Assembly: GCA_964500675.1 (NCBI GenBank)
Contig: CAZCNY010000012.1
Location: forward strand, 1 to 64,000
Source of the DNA: CAMLJR01 sp964500675
GTDB taxonomy: Bacteria; Pseudomonadota; Gammaproteobacteria; Pseudomonadales; CAMLJR01
Direction of reading: 5' to 3'
Length of the DNA stretch: 64,000 nt
Shown here: positions 1 to 7,517 of the stretch, piece after piece
How positions within the stretch are numbered: the stretch's first letter is position 1
Layout: every line of letters begins with the position of its first letter
Program-made: the position numbers and the translations under genes
The notes under the pieces: model-generated
What the model saw: the letters and a program-made list of their open reading frames with translations, nothing else
Database searches by the model: none
Told to the model about the DNA's origin: nothing

Positions 1-73
1 CCGTAGCTCAGCTGGTTAGAGCGCCACCTTGACATGGTGGAGGTCAGCGGTTCGATCCCGCTCGGTCCTACCA
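1..73 (+). tRNA. tRNA-Val (GAC), 5' end cut by window edge
   Basis: The D-arm (GCTC..GAGC), the anticodon stem CCACC/GGTGG with loop TTGACAT, the T-arm AGCGG-TTCGATC-CCGCT and an encoded CCA end are all present. The anticodon is GAC, which reads the valine codon GUC. The 3' acceptor strand CGGTCCT calls for AGGACCG at the 5' end, and the window opens at the CCG, so four bases are missing. The integrase remnant starting 163 bases downstream suggests the tRNA 3' end served as an attachment site for an island. Confidence 0.95.
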
Positions 74-235
74 TATAACAATCCACTGAAATTCGCCGGT
101 GTCCAGAAAAGCCTGCAAAACAAGCGCTTTTTGAAAATCCTATTCTAATAATATCTAGGCAAAACCATAGGCAGTGCCTCTTTTGGGGGGTACAAATGGG
201 GGTATGTATCGTCACTTATGAAGTGAGTACCCCCA

Positions 236-535
236 ATGTCACTGACCGATACCGCAGTGCGTCAAATCAAATCGAAGGCAAAAGATTTTAAGCTTTCCGA
301 TGCAAACGGGTTGTTTCTGCTTGTTAAAACAACAGGCGCAAAATATTGGCGTTTGAAGTATCGATATTTTGGCGCAGAAAAATTATTGGCACTGGGTGTT
401 TATCCCGAAGTCAGACTTGCAGAGGCGCGTCGTGGCGCAGAAGACGCACGCCGATTGCTTCGAGATGGAATTGACCCAAACGAATTTCGCAAACTTATTA
501 ACCCGGCATCAATATACATCTGCTACGCGGCATGA
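236..535 (+). pseudogene. P4-type tyrosine integrase, N-terminal remnant
   Basis: The first 86 codons form the N-terminal arm-binding domain (DUF4102-like) of P4-family integrases: LTDTAVRQIK at the start, GLFLLV, YWRLKYRY, then LGVYPEVRLAEAR and GIDPN. A full integrase has about 400 residues and a catalytic R..H-x-x-R..Y domain, which is absent. The reading frame enters the left inverted repeat of an IS630 remnant near base 495 and stops at 535. Upstream, G-rich repeats (GGGGGTAC at 185-192, matched by GTACCCCC at 228-235) sit between the tRNA and the start. The order tRNA-integrase is the usual one for genomic islands. I infer an old island whose integration gene is dead. Confidence 0.85.
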
Positions 536-937
536 CGAATTTTTTCGCGCTTGAAATATTTTTGCACGCGATTCGGTTTGCGTTGCTGTATGCGCATGTG
601 TTTTGATGTTTTTTGTTTCAGTTGTTCCTTGTTCCGCGCTGGCTTGCCGCCGTGTACACCCGCTTTGAGATCGCAGTTTAAATACTGGTCCGGGTTTAAC
701 TCGGGTGAGTACGCCGGCAAATAAAATACTTGGATCATGACCTCGTGTTTCTCTAACAATTCCTTCACCGGCGTGCAGTGATGCACGCGCAAATTATCCA
801 GTATCAAATAAACCTTGCGCTTCGCATCCTTTACCAGCCGCATCTTTCTTCAATCGCCTTGGCCGTTAATTTTCTTGCATCAATTTTTTCTTCCATGAAA
901 ATATTTTATCAGATATATATCGGTGTCGGATTAATAA
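495..937. mobile_element. Internally deleted IS630-family element (MITE-like)
   Basis: About 32 bases at the left end (495-526) match the reverse complement of the right end (about 906-937) with roughly seven mismatches. The shared core is TTATTAA.CCG.CA.C.ATATA.ATCTG. Between them, on the minus strand, lie only the first 19 or so and the last 105 or so codons of an IS630 transposase, joined out of frame. The element is therefore a deletion derivative of about 440 bp that could move only in trans. It interrupts the integrase remnant. The exact outer ends are uncertain by a few bases; IS630 members duplicate a TA target, and TA occurs at both ends. Confidence 0.75.
523..896 (-). pseudogene. 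IS630-family transposase, N- and C-terminal pieces fused
   Basis: Read from 896, the first codons give MEEKIDARKLTAKAIEER, the typical start of an IS630 transposase. The frame then stops shortly after. A second frame, read from about 843 to 523, carries the C-terminal part of the DDE domain: LILDNLRVHH with the second catalytic Asp, and FYLPAYSPELNPDQ with the final acidic residue, ending in a basic tail. The middle of the protein, including the helix-turn-helix and the first catalytic Asp, is deleted, and the junction shifts frame. It cannot be active. Confidence 0.85.
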
Positions 938-1660
938 ATCGGTGTGCGCATGCTCGTATGCGGCTTCGGTGAAGCCATGGTGGCGTGCAAAAAGCGCTCG
1001 ATGATCTTTCTGAATGGGTTGGCAAAGGGCTTATCAAATGCACGCAAACTATTGTGGAGGGACTAATGCAGGCTCCGCGCGCGTTTGTGGAAATTTTTAA
1101 GGGCAATGAAAACATCGTCAGCTGCTGGTAAAGGTCGCCGAGCCTGCGGAATAGCCGACAGCGTTATTGAGCCTTGAGCTGACAGCCCCTGCTCAGGTTA
1201 CCCCAAGGCTATATCGGTGGTGCCAATAATACTGTGGGTGATCATCTCAGTTTCTCGCCGACACATTCGTTGACGACTGGTCTGAGTTATCATCTGCCTC
1301 GGTCTGCTGATTTAGGCGGTATGTCGGATGGCGGACCGTATTCATTTATCAGCGATCAATACAGTTGCAGTAGCGATTTGAGTCACTCCTCTCTGGTAGG
1401 TGAGGTGCTCGACTCATCGCCTTTTACGGCGTTCGGCTCAGACCAATACATTTTTTTTGCCCCCAGATGCGAAGTATGAAATGCTAAATTTGTCGTTCGG
1501 GCTGTTAATTTTCAGGTCAAACTGAGCCAGATCGGCTGGAGGTTGCCGAAATGGACAGCTCCGCTGATATTAAATTAATTGTCTGATTGTGCGGTTGTTT
1601 TACAATCGAGTGCTGGACGGTTGTGGCTCGCGAGATAGATGACGAAGGCGCGCCTAATAC
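938..1660. other. Decayed island DNA without a recognisable gene
   Basis: I see no intact gene here. Two short plus-strand reading frames look protein-like but match nothing I know: 985-1131 (48 codons, rich in amphipathic helix-forming residues) and 1183-1479 (98 codons without an ATG near the start, a possible GTG at 1234, Ser-rich). Both may be tails of lost island genes. The next real gene starts at 1661. Confidence 0.4.
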
Positions 1661-2137
1661 ATGATGAGTTATGAATCCTTGTTTCCCCTGGGTGTGTTCC
1701 AGTACATCGCGGGCGGTATCTGTATCGGTCTGGCAACGAGCCTGATCTTTATTTTTACCGGAGCGGTGGCGGGCATGAGTTCGGTGTTCAGCAGTACATG
1801 GTCCTGGCTGTCCAGCAAGACCTACTTCCACCAGCCGCGGATGTTGGAGACGCGGGTCTGGCGCCTGTTTCTAGCAGTGGGCCTAATAGGCGGTTCGGCA
1901 CTGTACTGGTTTGCTTTTGGCCCGGCCGAGCCTTGGCACACGGCAGTGCCTTTGTGGCGACTGGGGGTGGGTGGTTTCATTGCCGGCATTGGCGCCCGCT
2001 ACGGCAACGGTTGCACTTCGGGCCACGGCATTTGTGGTATGGCATCATTACAGGTACCGTCAATTCTGGCGGTGCTCACCTTCCTCACCACGGCTTTTAT
2101 CACCGCAAATCTGGTTGCGGCGTTGGGAGGTCGCTAA
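1661..2137 (+). CDS. YeeE/YedE family membrane protein, first half
   Basis: This 158-residue membrane protein belongs to the YeeE/YedE (PmpA/PmpB) family, members of which import thiosulfate or other sulfur species. The key signature is the conserved cysteine stretch GNGCTSGHGICGMASL at about residues 126-141, where family cysteines are thought to relay the sulfur compound. Hydrophobic helices lie at about 11-35, 67-90, 98-115 and 138-156. The stop codon overlaps the start of the next gene (TAATG), so both halves are translated together and probably form one transporter. In many bacteria such a pair neighbours sulfide:quinone reductase or persulfide dioxygenase genes, which are not seen here. 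The substrate cannot be read from sequence. Confidence 0.85.
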   Translation: MMSYESLFPLGVFQYIAGGICIGLATSLIFIFTGAVAGMSSVFSSTWSWLSSKTYFHQPRMLETRVWRLFLAVGLIGGSALYWFAFGPAEPWHTAVPLWRLGVGGFIAGIGARYGNGCTSGHGICGMASLQVPSILAVLTFLTTAFITANLVAALGGR

Positions 2138-2550
2138 TGAAACCGATTTCGCATATTGCGATTCTTTTATGCGGCATGTTGTTCGGCGCTGGCCTGGCCT
2201 GGTCAGGCATGATCAAGCCGGAGGTGGTGCTGTCATTTTTGCGGTTCCAAGATTTTGGATTGTTACTGGTGCTGGGGTCGGCGGTGATTACCACATTTCT
2301 TACCTATAAACTGGCTCCTAAACTGATGCAAAAGCCGTTGCTTGAAGCGCGCTTCGGCCGGCACCTGAATGTTCAGATCCGGGATACAATTATCGGTGCA
2401 GCGTTGTTCGGTATCGGCTGGGGGTTGAGTGGCGTGTGTCCGGGCCCGGCGATTGCAGGACTGGGCGCGGGAAACTGGCCTTTGCTGGTGTGTGTGGCGG
2501 GAATTTTTGCCGGCGCCGGCGTGCAGGGGTGGTGGGTTTCGCGGCGTTAG
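2137..2550 (+). CDS. YeeE/YedE family membrane protein, second half
   Basis: A 137-residue membrane protein, partner of the gene before it. It opens with a hydrophobic helix (ILLCGMLFGAGLAWSGM) and carries the second family signature GWGLSGVCPGPAIAGLG near residues 94-110, with the conserved Cys-Pro-Gly-Pro. The final helix runs through LLVCVAGIFAGAGVQGW. The start ATG at 2137 shares one base with the upstream stop, indicating translational coupling. The two-gene arrangement (GCTSGHG protein, then GVCPGP protein) is the usual split form of a sulfur-compound transporter. The substrate is inferred only as a sulfur species. Confidence 0.85.
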   Translation: MKPISHIAILLCGMLFGAGLAWSGMIKPEVVLSFLRFQDFGLLLVLGSAVITTFLTYKLAPKLMQKPLLEARFGRHLNVQIRDTIIGAALFGIGWGLSGVCPGPAIAGLGAGNWPLLVCVAGIFAGAGVQGWWVSRR

Positions 2551-2967
2551 TGCGGCGACATTACTGGATGAAGACTGAACTATGCAAGCACTTCGCTCGA
2601 TGGATGTTAAATGTGAAGGCGCGTGGTTGAAGTGCGTGGATAAACTTTATTAACTGAAAGACTTGGCGAGTTCTTGCGAGAGCGATCGGCAGAAAAGGGC
2701 ATTAGTAAAATACACCACACCGTAGCTAAAACGGCGTTGCACTTATGGACACTTTGCAGCCGTCGGGTTAGTTTAAACGGCGATTGGGCGGCTTGTTCCG
2801 TTTTCTGTGTTGGCACAGCTTTCAGAATAAAAACAATAGATACGTGAACGAGGCTCCTCTGACAGCGCATTCGCAATAGTTCTCAAAACTGAGATCAATC
2901 GGTATTCGATTTTATTCTGCAAGAGTAACTGCGTTGAACAGATGTTTGACTATCAAGGATTTATGTC
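2551..2967. other. Intergenic stretch, no gene seen
   Basis: About 420 bases separate the sulfur transporter from the TPR-methyltransferase. No frame on either strand looks like a known protein. A plus-strand frame around 2655-2840 reads for about 60 codons with some protein-like character and no start codon, so it may be a relic. The ribosome binding site AAGGA for the next gene lies at 2955-2959. Confidence 0.4.
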
Positions 2968-4335
2968 ATGAAGAAGAGGTTTGATACGGGCCCGGATGCG
3001 GCTGATGAACTGAGTCAGCAGCCGATCGAGCAAGCGCTTCAGCTTGCTCTTCAACGACATCAGAGTGGTGATCTTAAGCAGGCACAGATTATCTACCAAA
3101 GTATTCTCAAGGCGATGCCCAACGAGGTTAATGCAATGCATTTTCTCGGTATCGCCATGCATCAAAGCGGAAATACTAAAAGTGGTGTTGAGCTGATCGA
3201 GCGCTCGATCGCGCTTGATCCGCAAGCCAATCGCTACGGTAATCTTGCTAAGGTGCTATTGGAGACGGGTCGCTTAGAGGAGGCTTCTCAGGCGGTTAAT
3301 CGTGCGCTGGCGCTCGATTCTACGAGTGCTGACTCTCTCAATGTTCTGGGTCAGTTGCTGATAGCACAAAAACGTTTTGAAGAAGCGGCAGCGGCGTTTG
3401 AAAAGGCAATCAAGCTCAATCCGCGGCATGCCGAAGCTTACAACAACATGGGCAGTTTATTGGAGATACAGGGACGCGTTAACGAAGCCGCTCCATACTA
3501 TTACAAGGCGATCACGCTGATGCCGCCCCACATGGTGACGAAAAAGACACTGGGCTCGGCTCATTCCTCGCTCGGTGAAATGGATAAAGCAGCTGCTGTG
3601 TATCGGCAATGGCTGGCAGCGGAACCCAATAATCCGGAAGCTCGCCATCTTCTTGCGGCATGCACACCTGCAGCGACGCCAGCGCGCGCCACGGATGCCT
3701 ACGTCGAATACACGTTCGATGCGTTCGCCGATAATTTTGATGAGCACCTCGGACGACTCGATTATCGTGGGCCGCAGTTACTCGCTGATGCTATGCAGCG
3801 TCAATATGGTGAAGCTCGTAAAGAGTTTGCCGTGATGGACGCCGGCTGCGGAACGGGATTGTGTGGTCCTCTGGTCGCTAGGTATGCCGCGTCACTGACC
3901 GGCGTCGATTTGTCGGCGCGTATGTTGGAGAAAGCTAAATCGCGTCGCACATACGATGCCTTGATAAAAGCTGAATTGACCGCCTATTTGCAGTCACAGG
4001 TCGATACCTTTGATATCATTTTATCGGCCGATACGCTGATTTATTTCGGTGCGCTGGAGGATTTGCTTGCGGGCGCGCGCAGTGCGCTGCGCGATGGCGG
4101 GCATTTGTTCTTCACCGTTGAGGCTCTAACTGACGATGCCGGGGATCAATCAGCGCGTGGGTATCGCCTCAATCCGCAAGGGCGATACAGTCATAGCGAA
4201 ACCTATCTACGACGCACACTGGATGCGGTCGGTTTCACGATTCTTGCGATAGAAGCCGCAATCATACGCCATGAAAGCGCCGGTGCGGTGCCGGGCTTTG
4301 TTGTGACGTGTCGTGCGAGCGATGTTGTGGCCTGA
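2968..4335 (+). CDS. TPR-repeat protein with SAM-dependent methyltransferase domain
   Basis: 455 residues. The N-terminal half (about 20-220) holds about five tetratricopeptide repeats, for example AEAYNNMGSLLEIQGRVNEAAPYYYKAI and SADSLNVLGQLLIAQKRFEEAAAAFEKAI read in parts. The C-terminal half (about 245-450) is a class I methyltransferase with the SAM-binding motif VMDAGCGTGLCG, the acidic residue after the second strand in LTGVDLSARML, and an FDIILSADTL post-motif. The architecture corresponds to the 'predicted TPR methyltransferase' family (COG4976); its substrate is unknown. The TPRs suggest the methyl acceptor is a protein or is presented by one. The start at 2968 is supported by AAGGA at 2955-2959. 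It is followed by a PhyH-like dioxygenase in the same direction, with a 175-base gap. Confidence 0.85.
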   Translation: MKKRFDTGPDAADELSQQPIEQALQLALQRHQSGDLKQAQIIYQSILKAMPNEVNAMHFLGIAMHQSGNTKSGVELIERSIALDPQANRYGNLAKVLLETGRLEEASQAVNRALALDSTSADSLNVLGQLLIAQKRFEEAAAAFEKAIKLNPRHAEAYNNMGSLLEIQGRVNEAAPYYYKAITLMPPHMVTKKTLGSAHSSLGEMDKAAAVYRQWLAAEPNNPEARHLLAACTPAATPARATDAYVEYTFDAFADNFDEHLGRLDYRGPQLLADAMQRQYGEARKEFAVMDAGCGTGLCGPLVARYAASLTGVDLSARMLEKAKSRRTYDALIKAELTAYLQSQVDTFDIILSADTLIYFGALEDLLAGARSALRDGGHLFFTVEALTDDAGDQSARGYRLNPQGRYSHSETYLRRTLDAVGFTILAIEAAIIRHESAGAVPGFVVTCRASDVVA

Positions 4336-4510
4336 GTTTAGTCACACTTATTTTTGTGCGTATTAAGCTGCTTAGCCATTGGTATGGACTTTGCCGACGA
4401 TCAAAGACGTCGCCCGTCGCGACAAGGTCGTTGTACTCGCTCGATTTCCAAACAGTTATAAAGTCATTACCATAGCGAACGTTAAAAGATCGCGGGGGAG
4501 TGCTTGAATC

Positions 4511-5554
4511 GTGGAGGGTGTCTTGGGGCGAACAGTTTCATCTCTGACAAAAAAAATTTCTTGGAAAATGTATAGCGATTTTCTAGCGTCTCAAAAAAGA
4601 TATCTTGAGGCTGTAGATTATCTTCAGAATCTGGCGGCCCAAAAAGAGAATAGCGAGATTGAGCGCCAATTGGTTCGATTGCGCGGCGAAGCCGGTTTGA
4701 GTCTGATAAAAAACAGCAAACCAATGATCGAGCCGTGCGTGACTGCTGGAGAGGCAGTTCCCGGTTTTCCGCTATCTGTCACTCGGGGTGAGATTTCTCA
4801 TACAGTGGTTCGCAAGGGGATAGCATCGAATGGTTGCGTATGGGTGAAGGGGTTTTTCGATGCATCCCACACGAAGCAGCTTCAAACAGTCGTCCATCAC
4901 AGCCTGCAAGCGCTGGAACAGGCAACCAATGAAGGGAAAACGCGTGTGTCGCCTTGGTATGAATATTATGTGCCGCGGATAACCCCGCCCTCGGCTGCAT
5001 ACAAAGACCGATTTTCCAATCGTCTTGGATCGCTTCGCATATGCGATACCCCTCGAGGGTTATGCACTTGGCTTCATCTCGCCAAAGAATCGGGGTTGCT
5101 TCAGATCGTCCAAGATTACTTGTCGGCTCGTCCGATACTAACCACGTTTAAGACCACCTTTCGGCAGCCTAAACCGGGTCCAGAAAACAAAACCTGGCAC
5201 CAGGACGGCGCCTTTATGGGGCCAGTTCGGACGCTAAATGTTTGGGTGGCGTTGACGAAGTGCGGGCGCGATGCCCCGGGCATGGAGTTTATTCCCGAGC
5301 GTATGAATATTCTTGAGACAGGCACGGATGACGCTGTTTTTAATTGGTCTGTTGCTCCTTCGCTCGTGAATCAAAGATTTTCGAACAGGATTGTGCGTCC
5401 GGAATTCGAGCCCGGCGATATCTTGCTGTTTGATGAGACACTACTACATCGGACGTACATCGAGCCGACAATGACCTCGGCCCGCTATGCTATTGAGAGC
5501 TGGTTTTTCCACCCTTCGGCGTATCCGGATGAATACGCGGTGCTCGCCGTGTGA
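4511..5554 (+). CDS. Phytanoyl-CoA dioxygenase (PhyH)-like Fe(II)/2-oxoglutarate oxygenase
   Basis: 347 residues from a GTG start, with GGGGGAG 12 bases upstream; an ATG at 4568 is an alternative start. The double-stranded beta-helix core carries the iron-binding facial triad: His230 and Asp232 in TWHQDGAF and His313 in ETLLHRTY. A basic residue two positions later (Arg314 region) could hold 2-oxoglutarate. Residues 1-75 form a charged helical extension before the catalytic core. PhyH-family enzymes hydroxylate or halogenate small molecules and lipids; the substrate here is unknown. Its neighbour, the TPR-methyltransferase, might modify the same product, but this is only a guess from position. 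Confidence 0.75.
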   Translation: MEGVLGRTVSSLTKKISWKMYSDFLASQKRYLEAVDYLQNLAAQKENSEIERQLVRLRGEAGLSLIKNSKPMIEPCVTAGEAVPGFPLSVTRGEISHTVVRKGIASNGCVWVKGFFDASHTKQLQTVVHHSLQALEQATNEGKTRVSPWYEYYVPRITPPSAAYKDRFSNRLGSLRICDTPRGLCTWLHLAKESGLLQIVQDYLSARPILTTFKTTFRQPKPGPENKTWHQDGAFMGPVRTLNVWVALTKCGRDAPGMEFIPERMNILETGTDDAVFNWSVAPSLVNQRFSNRIVRPEFEPGDILLFDETLLHRTYIEPTMTSARYAIESWFFHPSAYPDEYAVLAV

Positions 5555-5913
5555 GATCGATCCCTCATTGACTTGGCTGTGCTTTGCATGACGGCTGTGA
5601 AATTGTTTTCGCTTTAAAGCAATGCTGTAAATGGATATAAATTCGTAAAAAGCAGGCCATTCCAATTAATAGATTACACATCCTCACTCGACATTTTTGC
5701 GCCATGCGTGCTAACTGCTCGCTTTAACCGAAAACTCTTACATTCGATACGTTTTCCCTTGTGCCTTGTTATTTGTTGGTAACATCAAGTCAACGCGCGC
5801 GGCCCAGTCTGGAACTTTGTCGGCGATCTCGGGACCAACACCTGCGTCGACGGCGACAGGGCATCGGGTTCAAAAAAATTTCGCCGTATCTTCAATAACA
5901 AGATGTAGAGAAT
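5555..5913. other. Intergenic stretch, no gene seen
   Basis: About 360 bases with no convincing frame on either strand. It must contain the promoter for the MFS transporter gene. I could not pick out a -35/-10 pair with confidence. Confidence 0.4.
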
Positions 5914-7263
5914 ATGAGAAAACAAGAATTGCGTGCTGCGGGTTCTCTTGCCGCTGTGTTTTCGGTGAGACTCCTTGGTCTGTTCATGATTTATCCGGTG
6001 TTTGCAATCTATGCCGCGCACCTGTCGGGCACCACGCCGTATCTGACCGGCCTGGCGCTTGGAATTTACGGGCTCAGCCAGGGCATACTGCAGATTCCGT
6101 TCGGCTTGCTGTCGGATAAGGTCGGGCGCAAGACGATGATTGTGGTTGGCCTGATCGTGTTCGCGATCGGCAGCGCCGTAGCCGCCGTATCGACCTCGAT
6201 CGATGGCGTTATCATCGGTCGCGCGCTGCAGGGGGCCGGCGCCGTCGGCTCGGTGATTTTGGCGTTGGTGGCGGATCTGACCAGCGAGGAGAATCGCACC
6301 AAAGCGATGGCGATGGTGGGCATCACGATCGGCATGTCGTTCATGGCGGCACTGGTGACCGGGCCGCTCCTCGCCGGATTCGTCGGCGTTGCGGGCATCT
6401 TCTGGCTCATGGTCGGACTCGCGGCCGTCGGTATCGCCATTACGTTATTCGTCGTACCGCAACCGCTCACTCTGCAAGTGCGCCGCGACGCGGAAACGGT
6501 GCCGGCCATGTTGGGGCGGGTCATCGCGAATAAAGAGCTGCTGCGCTTGGATTTCGGTATTTTCGCCCTGCACGCCATGCTCACCGCAAGCTTTCTGGTG
6601 GTGCCGTCGCTGTTGCACGCGCGCTTGAACGTGGATAGCCACAACCAATGGATCGTCTATCTGCCGGTGTTGTTGATCTCGGTCGCGGTGATGGTGCCGG
6701 CCATTATCGTTGCCGAGAAACACCGCCGTATGAAGGCCGTGTTTGTCGGGGCGGTGGCGGCGCTGGCGGCGAGCCAGTTCATGCTCTTTGCCGGCCAGGG
6801 CAACACGTATGCCGTACTCGGCGCGATCACACTGTTTTTCGCGGGCTTCAACGTGATGGAAGCCAGTCTGCCCTCGCTGATTACCAAGGCGGCGCCACCC
6901 GAGGCCAAGGGCACGGCCAGCGGCGTCTATTCCAGCTTGCAGTTTCTCGGCATCTTCGTCGGCGGCGTGGCGGGCGGCTGGGTGCATCAGCATGCCGGTA
7001 GCGGCGCTGTATTCGCCTGGTCCGGCGCGCTCGCGCTGCTGTGGTTGCTGGTCGCGGCGACGATGCAACAGCCGAGTTATTTGACGACGAAATTGATCCG
7101 CATCGGAGCGGTTGTCGATAAAGAGCAACTCGCCGCCGAGTTCAAGCAACTGCCCGGTGTCGCCGAAGCCGTTGTCTATGCCGAGGAAAAGCTGGCGTAC
7201 CTCAAAGTCGATTCCAAATTATTCGACGCCGAGCGAGCCGAATCGCTGGTCGGTGCGATGTAG
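5914..7263 (+). CDS. YajR-like MFS transporter with C-terminal YAM domain
   Basis: 449 residues, close to E. coli YajR (454). Twelve transmembrane segments follow from residue 8 onward. The MFS loop 2-3 motif reads GLLSDKVGRK (motif A, here about residues 67-76). After the last helix, residues about 385-449 form a soluble ferredoxin-like domain with GVAEAVVYAEEKLAYLKVDSK, the position and style of the YAM domain that distinguishes YajR from other drug-proton antiporters. It lies in the inner membrane and probably exports a small molecule by proton antiport; the substrate is unknown. It stands alone with long gaps on both sides. Confidence 0.88.
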   Translation: MRKQELRAAGSLAAVFSVRLLGLFMIYPVFAIYAAHLSGTTPYLTGLALGIYGLSQGILQIPFGLLSDKVGRKTMIVVGLIVFAIGSAVAAVSTSIDGVIIGRALQGAGAVGSVILALVADLTSEENRTKAMAMVGITIGMSFMAALVTGPLLAGFVGVAGIFWLMVGLAAVGIAITLFVVPQPLTLQVRRDAETVPAMLGRVIANKELLRLDFGIFALHAMLTASFLVVPSLLHARLNVDSHNQWIVYLPVLLISVAVMVPAIIVAEKHRRMKAVFVGAVAALAASQFMLFAGQGNTYAVLGAITLFFAGFNVMEASLPSLITKAAPPEAKGTASGVYSSLQFLGIFVGGVAGGWVHQHAGSGAVFAWSGALALLWLLVAATMQQPSYLTTKLIRIGAVVDKEQLAAEFKQLPGVAEAVVYAEEKLAYLKVDSKLFDAERAESLVGAM

Positions 7264-7319
7264 CCAGTATTGAGCGACTGCTAAAACCTTGCGCGACATT
7301 CTCCGCAAAATTGATTGGT

Positions 7320-7346
7320 ATGGCCGCAGTCGATCAAAGCGGCCAT
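7320..7346. terminator. Hairpin, possible terminator of the MFS gene
   Basis: Eight-base perfect arms ATGGCCGC / GCGGCCAT enclose an 11-base loop, 57 bases after the MFS stop. A weak T-rich stretch (TTCAATTTTC) follows rather than a clean U-run, so termination is likely but not certain. Confidence 0.5.
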
Positions 7347-7392
7347 CGATTCAATTTTCACAAAGCGGACAGTCACTGGCGCGCCCTTAAGT

Positions 7393-7406
7393 TTGACAGC
7401 GATCAA
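7393..7406. promoter_or_regulatory. Candidate FNR box upstream of the acs-pdh operon
   Basis: TTGAC-AGCG-ATCAA matches the FNR consensus TTGAT-N4-ATCAA at nine of ten defined bases. It is centred about 118 bases before the acetyl-CoA synthetase start. Perfect copies occur elsewhere in this block, and an FNR homologue is encoded at 18281. Confidence 0.6.
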
Positions 7407-7517
7407 ACAAGAGTCATTCCAGAACTGACATCCGATCCCAAAGAGCCGATCCTATCGAATAACCGTTGCGAAGTGTGATCGCACGCTACGCAAGCGCTGC
7501 CGTTAAGGATGAGCCTC

